Assembly: GCA_903845055.1 (NCBI GenBank) | Contig: CAIMWF010000062.1 | Location: 62,001-126,000, forward strand | From: an uncultured Bacteroidales bacterium | GTDB lineage: Bacteria > Bacteroidota > Bacteroidia > Bacteroidales > FEN-979 | DNA: 64,000 nucleotides | Direction: 5' to 3' | Shown: positions 1 to 10,048 of the stretch, one piece after another | Position numbering within the stretch: the stretch's first letter is position 1 | How the letters are laid out: the number at the start of each line of letters is the position of its first letter | The notes under the pieces: model-generated | Databases searched by the model: none | The model's input: only the letters and a program-made list of their open reading frames with translations | What the model was told of the DNA's origin: nothing | Program-made: the position numbers and the translations under genes

Positions 1-1
1 A

Positions 2-235
2 ATTCTTTTTCATGCCGATACCGAAACTGCCCTGACCTGCGAGCTCCCGCCTTTTGTAGTCCTGAAGATTACCTATACCGAACCGGGGATGCGCGGCAAC
101 ACCGCGACCAACACCCTGAAGGATTGTACCGTTGAAACGGGCGCCATTGTAAAGGTCCCATTATTTATCGAGGAGGGCGAAACAATCAAGGTGGACACCC
201 GGACGGGGGATTATTCAGAAAGGGTAAAGGTTTAA
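2..235 (+). CDS. efp: Elongation factor P, C-terminal part (truncated by window start)
   Basis: In-frame translation ...[57 protein letters not shown] is the typical EF-P C-terminal domain; not in ORF track because there is no start. Confidence 0.95.
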   Translation: MLFHADTETALTCELPPFVVLKITYTEPGMRGNTATNTLKDCTVETGAIVKVPLFIEEGETIKVDTRTGDYSERVKV

Positions 236-276
236 CGATTTACGATTTACGATTTACGATTTACGATTTTTGATTT
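235..276. repeat. 7-bp tandem repeat (acgattt)x5 plus one degenerate unit
   Basis: Direct reading; first base of the array is the last base of the efp TAA stop. Confidence 0.95.
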
Positions 277-326
277 CCGGTGGTTTACCAGGCTTATTAC
301 GTTGTATTCAGTAAATTTCCACGCAG

Positions 327-1256
327 ATGAAATTTTCCAAACCGCTTGCCCTCGCCCAGCTGGCTGAGATGTTGCATGCAGAGCCTGTCGGAAACCCGGG
401 ATTCCTGGTCACCGGGATGAATGAAATCCATGTGGTTGAGCCGGGTGACCTCACATTTGTCGACCATCCCAAATATTACGACAAAGCCCTGAACTCGGCG
501 GCTACCACCATCATCATTAACAAAATGGTGGAATGCCCCGCGGGGAAGGCCTTGCTGGTGTGTGAAAAGCCATTCGATGCCTACGTTTCACTGGCGATCT
601 TTTTCCGCCCGTTCGAGAAGTCCCTTGCAGCCGTCAGTCCTTCTGCATCCATCGGTGCCGGAACGGTCATCCAACCCGGCGCTTTTGTCGGGAATCACGT
701 CACCATCGGAAGCAATTGCATCATCCATGCCAATGCCAGCATATACGACCACACCGTGATCGGCAACCACGTCATCATCCATTCGGGTGCCGTCATCGGG
801 GCCGATGCCTATTATTTCCAGAAACGTCCTGAAGGATATAAGAAACTGGAGTCCTGCGGACGCGTGGTCATCGGCGACCGGGTTGAGATAGGGGCCGCCA
901 CGACCATTGACAAAGGTGTTTCAGGGGATACCTTCATTTCTGACGGGACCAAATTTGACAATCATGTCCAGGTTGGGCACGACACCCATATCGGCAGAAA
1001 CTGCCTGATCGGTGCATTCTGCGCCATTGCCGGGGTGACCCGCATCGAAGATGATGTGATCCTTTGGGCGAATGTACTGATCAATAAAGACCTTGTGATC
1101 GGGAAAGGTGCGGTGGTCCTTGCAGGGTCGGGTACTGAGAAATCACTTGAAGGAGGTAAAACCTACTGGGGAATCCCGGCCATCGAAGCCCGGAAAAAAT
1201 GGCGCGAAGTGGCAGCCCTCAAAATGTTACCCGATATCCTCAGCAAACTGAAATAA
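327..1256 (+). CDS. lpxD: UDP-3-O-acylglucosamine N-acyltransferase (short Bacteroidota type), left-handed beta-helix
   Basis: N-terminal LpxD domain and hexapeptide repeats (IGAGTVIQPGAFVGNHVTIGSNC...). Confidence 0.85.
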   Translation: MKFSKPLALAQLAEMLHAEPVGNPGFLVTGMNEIHVVEPGDLTFVDHPKYYDKALNSAATTIIINKMVECPAGKALLVCEKPFDAYVSLAIFFRPFEKSLAAVSPSASIGAGTVIQPGAFVGNHVTIGSNCIIHANASIYDHTVIGNHVIIHSGAVIGADAYYFQKRPEGYKKLESCGRVVIGDRVEIGAATTIDKGVSGDTFISDGTKFDNHVQVGHDTHIGRNCLIGAFCAIAGVTRIEDDVILWANVLINKDLVIGKGAVVLAGSGTEKSLEGGKTYWGIPAIEARKKWREVAALKMLPDILSKLK

Positions 1257-1293
1257 AAGGTTCCCCATTCCCCATCTCATTTCAAACTTCGAA

Positions 1294-1333
1294 ATTCGTT
1301 ATTCGTTATTCGTTATTCGATATTCGTTATTCC
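1294..1333. repeat. 7-bp tandem repeat (attcgtt/attcgat), about 5 units
   Basis: attcgtt attcgtt attcgtt attcgat attcgtt read directly; overlaps the 3' end of the minus-strand O-antigen ligase gene. Confidence 0.95.
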
Positions 1334-2797
1334 CTTCTTTTCCACCCCTTCCCTCCCGGTAAAAAGATCCAGGGCCACAATGGCTGCCATAAATCCCCAT
1401 ACAGGTACGGAAGCCTTATCGGTATCAAGAAAGTTGTTCATGGTACCGTGAAGGAAATAGGTTATCAGGGCTAGCATCAGCGAGAGGCTGAGCATCCTGA
1501 CCTCAGGATCCGCCGATCGCCGGTAGACCCTCATGGCCGTGGTAATGAACAGGATGACCGAAGCGATCACGAGGAGCATTCCGGGCAGCCCCTGCTCGGA
1601 CAAGGGGCCGATGTATTCGCTGTGCGCATTGCCACGGTCCCCCGCATTGGTGCTGATCAGGGTCTTTTCGCCCGAGCGCTGGAAGGGGGCATATTCAAAC
1701 TGGTAGGTTCCGGGGCCATACCCGAAAACGGGGCGGTCCTCGAACATCCGCAGGGCCGACTGCCAGCGGTTGATCCGTTCCAGATTTGAATTATCAGTCG
1801 ATATATTGGAGATGGAGCGAAGGTGTTCAACAAAATTTGCAGAAGGGCCCTGCCGGTTCTTTTCGAGGCGGTCGAGGATCTCGAAGGAAAAAATATAGAA
1901 GATGAAACCGAGGATGATGGCCACAAACAGGATCCATTTGACCTTGATACGGAATATCACAATAACAAGAACGCCAAGTGCAAAAGCAAGGCTGAGCCAT
2001 GCGGCACGACAATAGGAAAGGATCAGCGCCACCACCAGGATCGCGAGCACCAGGAAGGCAAAAAACCGGGTGGTCTTCGTATAAACCTTGCTGAAGGTAA
2101 AGCCGCAGAACAAGGGGACGTACAATGCAAGGATTGCGCCATATGCCGTATGGTCGTTGTAAAACGGTTCCATAACCCAGTGGCCGGCCTGCTCGGCAAA
2201 ACCCCAAAGGGAATGGTTATAGGTGGTATAGGCGATAACCCCGAGGAGAGGCACAGCGTAAAGCCACACAAACAGGCTAATGTTCGAACGTTTCCTGAAA
2301 AGCTTGATCCCGAGAATATAAAAAGGGATGACGAACCAGAGCCGTGCCAGCAGGTGCTTGAACGAAACCAGCGGCAGGTCGCTCGTCATGCTGGTGATCA
2401 GCATCCAGACAAGCTGCAGCAATACCACGACCGTGAGCGGGTGTGTCCATATGCGTGAATCAAAGGTATTGTCGTAAAACATTTTGATAATGAACATGAG
2501 CAATACGCCCAGCATGAGGGGTTCCGACGGAAGCGAAATTCCTACGTTGAATTCAAACTGCGTGATATTGATGGCAACGGGTGTCACCAGGGTAATGAGC
2601 AGCAGGATTTTGTCGAGGGAATAAAAATAGAGGTAAAGGATTACGAGGAATGCCGGGAATAATAGCAGCCAGTATATCTCGCGATAAACAAAATAACAAT
2701 TAAGCCCGATAAATATCGCACTCAGCACATACAGGATGGTGATCCCGCGCTTGCTGCCAAAAAGATAACTTTGTATTTCTGACAGTTTATCCTTCAT
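1313..2797 (-). CDS. O-antigen ligase / polymerase (Wzy_C-like) family membrane protein
   Basis: Multi-TM protein with central FGYGPGTYQFEY...NAHSEYIGPLSEQGLPG motif. Start placed at internal Met (MKDKLSEIQ), which overlaps the next gene less than the ORF-track start. Confidence 0.8.
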   Translation of the reverse strand: MKDKLSEIQSYLFGSKRGITILYVLSAIFIGLNCYFVYREIYWLLLFPAFLVILYLYFYSLDKILLLITLVTPVAINITQFEFNVGISLPSEPLMLGVLLMFIIKMFYDNTFDSRIWTHPLTVVVLLQLVWMLITSMTSDLPLVSFKHLLARLWFVIPFYILGIKLFRKRSNISLFVWLYAVPLLGVIAYTTYNHSLWGFAEQAGHWVMEPFYNDHTAYGAILALYVPLFCGFTFSKVYTKTTRFFAFLVLAILVVALILSYCRAAWLSLAFALGVLVIVIFRIKVKWILFVAIILGFIFYIFSFEILDRLEKNRQGPSANFVEHLRSISNISTDNSNLERINRWQSALRMFEDRPVFGYGPGTYQFEYAPFQRSGEKTLISTNAGDRGNAHSEYIGPLSEQGLPGMLLVIASVILFITTAMRVYRRSADPEVRMLSLSLMLALITYFLHGTMNNFLDTDKASVPVWGFMAAIVALDLFTGREGVEKKGITNIE

Positions 2798-3752
2798 CCG
2801 TAATGGTCGCCAGGCTGCGGAATTTGCTTCGTTCAATCAGGCCGATGATCAGGATGGCCATAAAAAATGCGGCAAGGGTGCTGAAAACAACGATCAGCCA
2901 CCTGATGGGGTAACCCTTTTTATCCGGCACGAAGGGTTTGCTGAGCACATTTACATAGGTATAGTTCCTGTTGTAATCGAGCAAAGCGCGGTCGGCATCC
3001 ATCTTCATGGTGCTGAAGGCCTCCGATTCGGCGCGCATCATCTCCGACAGCATCAGCATCTCACCTCCCTTTTCCTCCAGGTTTTTCTTCATGGCTTTGG
3101 CTTCGGCCGATCGCACCGATCCTCCGCCCGTGCCCAGGTATGCCCTGACGACTTCACGTGTCTGTGATTCGTATTGCAGGATTCCAAACTTGACGCCGAG
3201 TTCCTCTGCACGGTTTTTCAGGGAATCCATGTAGTTTTTACGAACACCCATGATATAGTTGTAATTGAGCACAACCTCGCCAAATTTTTCCCTGTGCATC
3301 GTCCTGATCTTCTTATTGTAGGCTTCAAGCATGGCATTGATGAGATCACGGGCCATTAAGGGATCCTGGTCCCATATTTCGATTTCCACAGCCCCGTATG
3401 GAGTTTTATTGATTCTTACACGCTGGCTGTATTCCCAAACCAGGGTACTTTCAAAATGGGTATAGGCTGAATCAATGCCCCAGTGACGTGCCAGGTCAAA
3501 TTTCTTCACCAGGCTGTCGCGGATATCCCTCGACTGGAAAATCTGGACACTTTGTTCCGTCTCGCTTTCATCGGAATAGGGCGAAATGTTGGAAGGGTAT
3601 AAAAGGCAATTGGATTTATACAGGGGAGTGATGAAAAGAGGGCTGGAAAACAAAATGGAGAGCAGGATGGCAGCAACCACCACGACAATGAGCTGCATTT
3701 TCCATTTGATGGAGACCGCAATAATATTTTTACTGTTGAAAAAACTGTCCAT
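2787..3752 (-). CDS. Wzz/chain-length-determinant-like membrane protein
   Basis: N- and C-terminal TM segments, YPIRWLIVVFSTLAAFF near C-terminus, polysaccharide locus context. Confidence 0.7.
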   Translation of the reverse strand: MDSFFNSKNIIAVSIKWKMQLIVVVVAAILLSILFSSPLFITPLYKSNCLLYPSNISPYSDESETEQSVQIFQSRDIRDSLVKKFDLARHWGIDSAYTHFESTLVWEYSQRVRINKTPYGAVEIEIWDQDPLMARDLINAMLEAYNKKIRTMHREKFGEVVLNYNYIMGVRKNYMDSLKNRAEELGVKFGILQYESQTREVVRAYLGTGGGSVRSAEAKAMKKNLEEKGGEMLMLSEMMRAESEAFSTMKMDADRALLDYNRNYTYVNVLSKPFVPDKKGYPIRWLIVVFSTLAAFFMAILIIGLIERSKFRSLATITDEG

Positions 3753-3766
3753 ACGTTGGATTTTTT

Positions 3767-4849
3767 TTATGATTGACCAAGCTGAAATTTCTTATGAGAA
3801 TTATAGTCGGATATCTTTTCCATCACCATGATCACGATGATCGACATGAAAAGTGCTGCAACCGTTGAAACCATCACGATCAGCCACCGGATGGGATATG
3901 AGTTCCGTTCAGCTTTGAAGGCATCGCTGACCACGAATTTCTGGGGAAGGTTCTCTTCGGCATCCACTTTTGCCTGCTTGTATTTGGTTTCAAGCAGGGT
4001 GAGCTGTTCCGTTTTATATTCAAGCGAATTTTTCAGTGACATGTAAATCCCCCCGTACTTGCCCAAAACATCCAGTTTTTTCTGAATGGCGGCCAGGGCG
4101 TTTTTATTCCCGTTCATAAGAGAAATGGCATATTGCTGGTTAAAAACCTGCGATTGATATTCCACATCGTTTACCCCCAGACTTCCCAGGGCGATCAGGG
4201 AGTCGACGATTTTATCTTTTTCCGCTTTCAGCGCATTGTATTCGGCTTCCACGATCCTGAATCCCTTCACCGAACGCTGGCGCATCATATCATTTTTTAC
4301 CGAGTCGAGCAGGGAGGCAATGCTATTGGCAATTTCAGCGGCAACAAGGGGGTCGGCGTCGTACACCGCAATCTGAACGGCCATGAACTCCGTCCGCCTG
4401 AAGGTGATGTTGTTATCGTATTCCCGGAATAGTTTTGAATATTTATAATCGGAGGTACTGTCGATATTGTAGTGCTTCATCAGGTCGAACTTGTGCATGA
4501 CACGGTCGCGGATCTTGTTTGAGTTGAGAATCTGGAGAAGCTGCTCGGCCTGGTCGTCTTCCCCGAAGGCAGTTATGTCCTGCCCTTTGACCGATTGTTC
4601 ATTCAGCAGCGATTTGGAGATGGAACTGCTGCTGGCCGGGAACATGATCACAGTCGATTTGAATTTTGGCGTGATAAACAAAGGGGATGAGAAAAACCAA
4701 GAACCCAGAAGCGCTACTACCATAACAACTGACAGCGGTTTTCGCCATTTATAGAGAAAAATAACGAGGTTAGAGGAATCGAAATCTTCTCCTTTTTTTA
4801 TCTCACTGGTCATAGAAGAAATATCAAAATTGTTGCCAAAGGTAGCCAA
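3767..4849 (-). CDS. Wzz/chain-length-determinant-like membrane protein (paralog of preceding gene)
   Basis: Two-TM topology; YPIRWLIVMVSTVAALFM shared with the neighbouring paralog. Confidence 0.7.
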   Translation of the reverse strand: MATFGNNFDISSMTSEIKKGEDFDSSNLVIFLYKWRKPLSVVMVVALLGSWFFSSPLFITPKFKSTVIMFPASSSSISKSLLNEQSVKGQDITAFGEDDQAEQLLQILNSNKIRDRVMHKFDLMKHYNIDSTSDYKYSKLFREYDNNITFRRTEFMAVQIAVYDADPLVAAEIANSIASLLDSVKNDMMRQRSVKGFRIVEAEYNALKAEKDKIVDSLIALGSLGVNDVEYQSQVFNQQYAISLMNGNKNALAAIQKKLDVLGKYGGIYMSLKNSLEYKTEQLTLLETKYKQAKVDAEENLPQKFVVSDAFKAERNSYPIRWLIVMVSTVAALFMSIIVIMVMEKISDYNSHKKFQLGQS

Positions 4850-4894
4850 TTATACGGAACAGGCAACAGTAAGTTACAAGGAAATGCCAAATTA

Positions 4895-6466
4895 TCAGCG
4901 GTCTTCCCGTAAAATCCTGACCAGCGACTTCAGGCTCCACAACCTTAACAAAAGAGCAAGCAAAACCGAAGCTGCGATCATCAGGGCGAAATTGCCGAAC
5001 CATGCCCTGGTTGCAGGCAGGAAGGACCAGTGAATGACGATGGAATGGGAAAGAAGGTTAAAGGCAATGACGCCGGTCACGAAAACAGCCAGGGTAAATA
5101 GAAAACGGTAATTGATCCTGAATTTAAATACGCGCTGTACCATGATGACCTGGAGAATCGCCATGGTAAACTGGGTCACCAGGCTGGAGATGGCTGACCC
5201 TGAGGCTAAAAACCGCGGGATCAGCAAAAGGTTCAGCACAAGATTGATGACCAGTCCCGCCACGGCGATGATGTTAAGGTGCTTCAGGTTGCCGTTGGCT
5301 GTGAGCAGGGTCCCGAAAATATAGGTCATGGAAACGGCGACGAAACCAAGGATGAGCATCTGGAAAACGTGGGTTGAGGAGCTGATGTGGTTGTTCCCTG
5401 CATGGGTATTGTACAGCAGGTCGATCATTTCGTAACTGTAAAAAAAGGATCCCATGGCCACAATGATGGCCAGGGTGATGATCAGGGTGAAGGAGAGTTT
5501 CAGCATATGCTCGACAGACTGCCGTTTTTTGATCATCTTGGAAAAAATCGGGACCAGCAGCACGGCGAAAAGGTAGGCGATCATGTTTGCGGCGTCGAGC
5601 AAACGGAACCCTGAAGCATAGATACCTGCCTGGAAATCTCCGGTTTTTTCAGCCAGGACATTTTGCAGCAGGACCGGGTTCAGGTGGCAGACGGTGGCAA
5701 TGATTCCAACCTGAATGTTCGGCGCTCTTTTTGGCAGCAGAACTTCCAGCATTACCGGGTCAAGCCTGTTGTAAAAGGTCATCAGTAGCACCAGCAGGGC
5801 AAACGGGAGGCTCTGCTTGATGATCATGAGGAAAAAAGGCCAGTTCCAGTTCAGCTTCCTGAAACGTGCTTTCTTCACAACGATCAGGAAGGCAAGGGCG
5901 GCGGTTATGGAATAGGCGGCGGTTTGGGAATATACGAACCATTCAATCCTGAATTTTGATACGGTAACATGGCCCCAGAGCAGCAACCCGCAAAAAAGGA
6001 TCATCAGGAGGCGGTCGAGTACCGACAAGATGCTGTCGGTCTTGAACATTAAAAATCCCGAAATGTTCGAACGCAGGTAGAGAATGAATGAGAGCAGGAA
6101 CTGGTTCAGTGCAAGCCACCCCAGGAGCCAGAATTGCGCCGGGCTGTATCTCAGGATCAGCGCCCCGATGAATGCAAGCATCACATAGGCAAGGCCGAGC
6201 AGGAGTTTCAACACCAGGATTCCCGAAAAATGCTTGTTCAGAAGGTGATTGTGCTGGGCGATGTTCCGGTTGTTGAAATTGGTGATCCCGAAATCGAGGA
6301 TGATGTTGAAGAGAAAAGAAAAATTCAGGATCACAAAATAGAAGCCATACTCCCCCACCCCAACATTTCGCTGTACGGTTAGGTCAATCCCAAAAATCCA
6401 TACGGGTTTTATGAGAAGGTTTAAAAAAAGGAGTAACCCCAGGTTTGTCAGGAACTTCCGCTGCAT
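4895..6466 (-). CDS. Polysaccharide flippase / MOP superfamily oligosaccharide transporter
   Basis: Polytopic protein with FYNRLDPVMLE and FRLLDAANM motifs typical of Wzx-like flippases. Confidence 0.8.
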   Translation of the reverse strand: MQRKFLTNLGLLLFLNLLIKPVWIFGIDLTVQRNVGVGEYGFYFVILNFSFLFNIILDFGITNFNNRNIAQHNHLLNKHFSGILVLKLLLGLAYVMLAFIGALILRYSPAQFWLLGWLALNQFLLSFILYLRSNISGFLMFKTDSILSVLDRLLMILFCGLLLWGHVTVSKFRIEWFVYSQTAAYSITAALAFLIVVKKARFRKLNWNWPFFLMIIKQSLPFALLVLLMTFYNRLDPVMLEVLLPKRAPNIQVGIIATVCHLNPVLLQNVLAEKTGDFQAGIYASGFRLLDAANMIAYLFAVLLVPIFSKMIKKRQSVEHMLKLSFTLIITLAIIVAMGSFFYSYEMIDLLYNTHAGNNHISSSTHVFQMLILGFVAVSMTYIFGTLLTANGNLKHLNIIAVAGLVINLVLNLLLIPRFLASGSAISSLVTQFTMAILQVIMVQRVFKFRINYRFLFTLAVFVTGVIAFNLLSHSIVIHWSFLPATRAWFGNFALMIAASVLLALLLRLWSLKSLVRILREDR

Positions 6467-6554
6467 GAACCAAGAATAAAAGCTACCGGGAGTGGTAACT
6501 TTTCATTATAACTCAAAAAATATTCAGATATTTGCTACAAAGTTAAGAAAATTA

Positions 6555-7682
6555 ATGAACATTGCTGTTAACACCAGGCTGCTCATCAGGGACAAACTCG
6601 AGGGAATCGGCTGGTTCACCTATGAATCGCTGAAAAGGATCACCACCCAGCACCCTGAGCACCACTTCTACTTCATTTTTGACCGTGAATATGACCCTGA
6701 ATTCCTGTTTTCAGATAACATCACGCCGGTCATCCAGTATCCCCACGCCAGGCACCCGGTGCTCTATTACACCTGGTTCGAGATGGCCATCCCCAAACTG
6801 CTCGAACGGATCAAACCCGACCTGTTTCTTTCGCCTGACGGATTCCTGTCGCTGAAGACCCCCGTTAAATCGCTGGCTGTTTTTCACGATCTGAACTTCG
6901 AACATTACCCGCAGGATATTCCTTTCTGGACCCGTCGCTTCTACCGCCAGTATTTTCCGAAATACGCCGCAAAAGCGGTCCGCATCGCAACTGTCTCGGG
7001 ATTCTCGAAAGATGACATCGTTCGCCAGTATCATGTCTCGCCCGACAAAATCGACGTGGTTTACGACGGGGCCAACGATGCATACCATCCCCTTACTGCG
7101 GCGGAAAAAGAGGCCGTAAGGCAGGAAGTAACGGGCGGACTACCCTATTTTGTCTTCATCGGGTCGCTCCACCCCCGTAAGAACCTGGCCAACCTTTTCC
7201 GTGCTTTCGACCTGTTTAAAAAGTCAAACCCCTCTGAAGTCAAGATGGTGATCGTCGGGGCTAAAAAGTGGTGGACCCGTGAAATTGACATTGCCTTCAA
7301 CCGCATGATTTTTTCCGATGATGTGATCTTCACAGGCAGGCTGAACATCGACGAACTTGCCGGTGTGCTGGGATCTGCCCTCGCCCTTACCTATGTTTCA
7401 TACTTTGAAGGGTTCGGAATCCCCATCGTGGAGGCTTTCAGGTGCGACGTTCCCGTCATCACTTCGAATGTAACCTCAATGCCCGAAGTTGCGGGCGACG
7501 CCGCCATGCTGGTCGATCCGTTTGACCCTGAATCGATCGAAGAGGCACTTTATAAATCATACCAGTATGAAAGCATCCGGCAGGAACTGATCCTGCGCGG
7601 CCGCAAACGCAAGGACCTCTTCTCATGGCAGCAGACGGCTGACCGGCTCTGGGAATCCATCGAAAAAGCTGTTAAATCCTGA
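6555..7682 (+). CDS. Glycosyltransferase family 4 / GT1-type
   Basis: PYFVFIGSLHPRKNLANLFRAF...FEGFGIPIVEAFRCDVPVITSNVTSMPEVAGDAAMLVDPFD motifs; start moved to MNIAVNTRLL. Confidence 0.9.
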   Translation: MNIAVNTRLLIRDKLEGIGWFTYESLKRITTQHPEHHFYFIFDREYDPEFLFSDNITPVIQYPHARHPVLYYTWFEMAIPKLLERIKPDLFLSPDGFLSLKTPVKSLAVFHDLNFEHYPQDIPFWTRRFYRQYFPKYAAKAVRIATVSGFSKDDIVRQYHVSPDKIDVVYDGANDAYHPLTAAEKEAVRQEVTGGLPYFVFIGSLHPRKNLANLFRAFDLFKKSNPSEVKMVIVGAKKWWTREIDIAFNRMIFSDDVIFTGRLNIDELAGVLGSALALTYVSYFEGFGIPIVEAFRCDVPVITSNVTSMPEVAGDAAMLVDPFDPESIEEALYKSYQYESIRQELILRGRKRKDLFSWQQTADRLWESIEKAVKS

Positions 7683-7688
7683 TCTTTT

Positions 7689-8972
7689 ATGAATATCCTC
7701 CTGCTTGGTTCCGGTGGCCGTGAACATGCAATCGCATGGAAACTCAGCCAAAGCCCCCTGATGTCGCACCTGTTTATCGCTCCCGGTAATGCAGGCACCG
7801 CCAGGCTCGGGACCAACCTGCCCGTGGGGGTTAATGATTTTCCCGGGATCAAAGCGGCAGTGCTCACCCACCAGGTTGGGATGGTCATCGTTGGCCCCGA
7901 AGATCCCCTGGTCAATGGCATCCACGACTTTTTCCTGGCCGACAGCGATCTTAAGAACATCCCCCTGATCGGTCCGAACCGGGAAGCCGCCCGTCTCGAG
8001 GGAAGCAAGGACTTCGCCAAACAGTTCATGGTCCGCCATGGAATACCCACGGCACGCTACAGGACCTTTGGCGAGTCGGACATCGAAGCGGGCGTTGAGT
8101 TTCTCAGGAGCCTCCGGCCACCATACGTACTCAAGGCCGACGGACTGGCCGCCGGGAAAGGGGTGATCATCTGTCCTACACTCGCGGAAGCCGAAAGCGA
8201 GTTTACCGCCATGCTCAGGGAGCAGCGTTTCGGCGCAGCTTCAATGAAAGTGGTTATTGAAGAGTTTCTTTCAGGCATCGAACTGTCGGTCTTCATCCTG
8301 ACCGATGGCAGGAACTATAAAATTCTGCCCGAGGCAAAAGATTACAAAAAGATCGGGGAGGGCGATACAGGTCCCAATACCGGCGGAATGGGTTCGGTTT
8401 CACCCGTACCTTTTGCAGGGCCGGCGTTCATGCAGAAGGTGGAAGAACAGGTGATCAGACCCACCATCGAGGGACTGCGGACGGATGAGATTGAGTACAC
8501 AGGATTTATCTTCTTCGGGCTAATCAAGGTTAAGGACGATCCCTACGTAATCGAATACAACTGCAGGCTTGGCGATCCCGAAACGGAATCGGTGATCCCC
8601 CGGATCCAGAACGACCTGGTCAGGCTTTTCCAGTCGGTTGCAGAGCAGTCGCTAGGCAACGAAACCATCACCGTCGATCCGCGATTTGCAGCCACTGTCA
8701 TGCTGGTTTCAGAAGGATATCCCGGCGATTACCAGAAAGGAAAAGTGATCGGGGAGAACGCTCCCTCCGGCGGGTGCCTGTTTTTCCATGCAGGGACCAC
8801 GCTGAATCCTGTCACCGGGGAGACCATCAGCAGCGGAGGCAGGGTGATTGCGGTCACATCCTATGGTGACACGATGAAGGAGGCCCTTTCCAGATCATAT
8901 GAAAATGCTGAAAAGATATCCTATGACGGGAAATATTTCCGCAAGGATATCGGGTTTGACCTTGGCAGCTGA
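7689..8972 (+). CDS. purD: Phosphoribosylamine--glycine ligase
   Basis: MNILLLGSGGREHAIAWKLSQSP, KADGLAAGKGV, TGGMGSVSPVPF motifs. Confidence 0.97.
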   Translation: MNILLLGSGGREHAIAWKLSQSPLMSHLFIAPGNAGTARLGTNLPVGVNDFPGIKAAVLTHQVGMVIVGPEDPLVNGIHDFFLADSDLKNIPLIGPNREAARLEGSKDFAKQFMVRHGIPTARYRTFGESDIEAGVEFLRSLRPPYVLKADGLAAGKGVIICPTLAEAESEFTAMLREQRFGAASMKVVIEEFLSGIELSVFILTDGRNYKILPEAKDYKKIGEGDTGPNTGGMGSVSPVPFAGPAFMQKVEEQVIRPTIEGLRTDEIEYTGFIFFGLIKVKDDPYVIEYNCRLGDPETESVIPRIQNDLVRLFQSVAEQSLGNETITVDPRFAATVMLVSEGYPGDYQKGKVIGENAPSGGCLFFHAGTTLNPVTGETISSGGRVIAVTSYGDTMKEALSRSYENAEKISYDGKYFRKDIGFDLGS

Positions 8973-9044
8973 AGGAATAAGCCTACAATGACATCACCGG
9001 ATGGCTGCAGTGCGATCTAACCTCACTAATCTCTGACGGGCAAC

Positions 9045-10043
9045 GTGTTTATACGTTTTTTTAAATCCAGCTTTTTCATACAGTACCTCACCATAGGGGT
9101 TATCGGGCTGTGCCTGTGGGCAAGTTCGTTTTTGGCCCCCCCCGGGATGCCCGCACCAGACGGGCCGGTTCCGTTGTATGAAATGCTGTACAGCCTCCTT
9201 CACAACTACCCGGTGACGGCAAGTTTACTGGGATTCCTGCTGGTCATGGGCGAAACCTACTGGCTCACCACGATCCTTAGCAGCCACGACCTTGTAATGA
9301 AAAATTCATCACTGTCGGCACTGGTTTTCATCGTCATGATGAGTTTTCTTCCGGGGCAGCTGACCCTGAACCCCATCAACATCTCCCTTGCCTTCATGAT
9401 CCTTGTGCTTTACCATCTTTTAATCTCATACAACAAACCGGAACACCTCGACCGCATCTTCGCCGCAGGGTTTTTCACGGCATTCGCCAGTCTGTTTTAC
9501 CTCCCTTTCCTTTTCTGGTTTGTTTTCGTGGTAATCAGCTTCCTGATTTTCAGGGCCGGGAACTGGCGCGCATGGCTGGCTGCTTTCATCGGGCTGCTCA
9601 CACCGTTTATATATGTGGTGGTTTGGTATTTCTGGCATGACCGGCTGACAGTCGTCATGAACGAATACCTGGCCTTCTTCCGCCACATCCTGGTTTTCCC
9701 AAACCCGTTTCATACCGACTTCTGGATTCTCAGCGGGTTCACCCTCCTCCTTGCATCCTGGGGAATAGTCGCGTTTCGCAGCGGGCCTGTCGAGAAAACT
9801 GTTGAGATCAGGTCAAAGACCAACATTCTCATGTGGACACTGGTATTTACCCTGATATCATTTACCTACGCCCGATCCCTGGCCATCTTTCACCCTGCGC
9901 TTGCCATGCCGGCCATGGCGATGGTCATCACAGGAACCCTGACGAGGCTGAAAAAAACCCGCGTTACGGAGATCATCCTTCTGATATATTTTCTGGCCGT
10001 ATTGTTTAACAACCTTTTCATCCACAATATTTTTTATCGTTAA
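9045..10043 (+). CDS. Polytopic membrane protein (DUF6427-like), conserved Bacteroidota neighbour of purD
   Basis: Multiple hydrophobic segments; position between purD and rnhB. Confidence 0.55.
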   Translation: MFIRFFKSSFFIQYLTIGVIGLCLWASSFLAPPGMPAPDGPVPLYEMLYSLLHNYPVTASLLGFLLVMGETYWLTTILSSHDLVMKNSSLSALVFIVMMSFLPGQLTLNPINISLAFMILVLYHLLISYNKPEHLDRIFAAGFFTAFASLFYLPFLFWFVFVVISFLIFRAGNWRAWLAAFIGLLTPFIYVVVWYFWHDRLTVVMNEYLAFFRHILVFPNPFHTDFWILSGFTLLLASWGIVAFRSGPVEKTVEIRSKTNILMWTLVFTLISFTYARSLAIFHPALAMPAMAMVITGTLTRLKKTRVTEIILLIYFLAVLFNNLFIHNIFYR

Positions 10044-10048
10044 CGGCC

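Noticed and set aside
235-276. Possibility that the acgattt array is a CRISPR-like repeat
   Set aside because: Units are 7 bp and contiguous with no spacers; no cas genes in the window.
1823-2458. 211-aa plus-strand ORF
   Set aside because: Antisense to the O-antigen ligase; no support as a gene.
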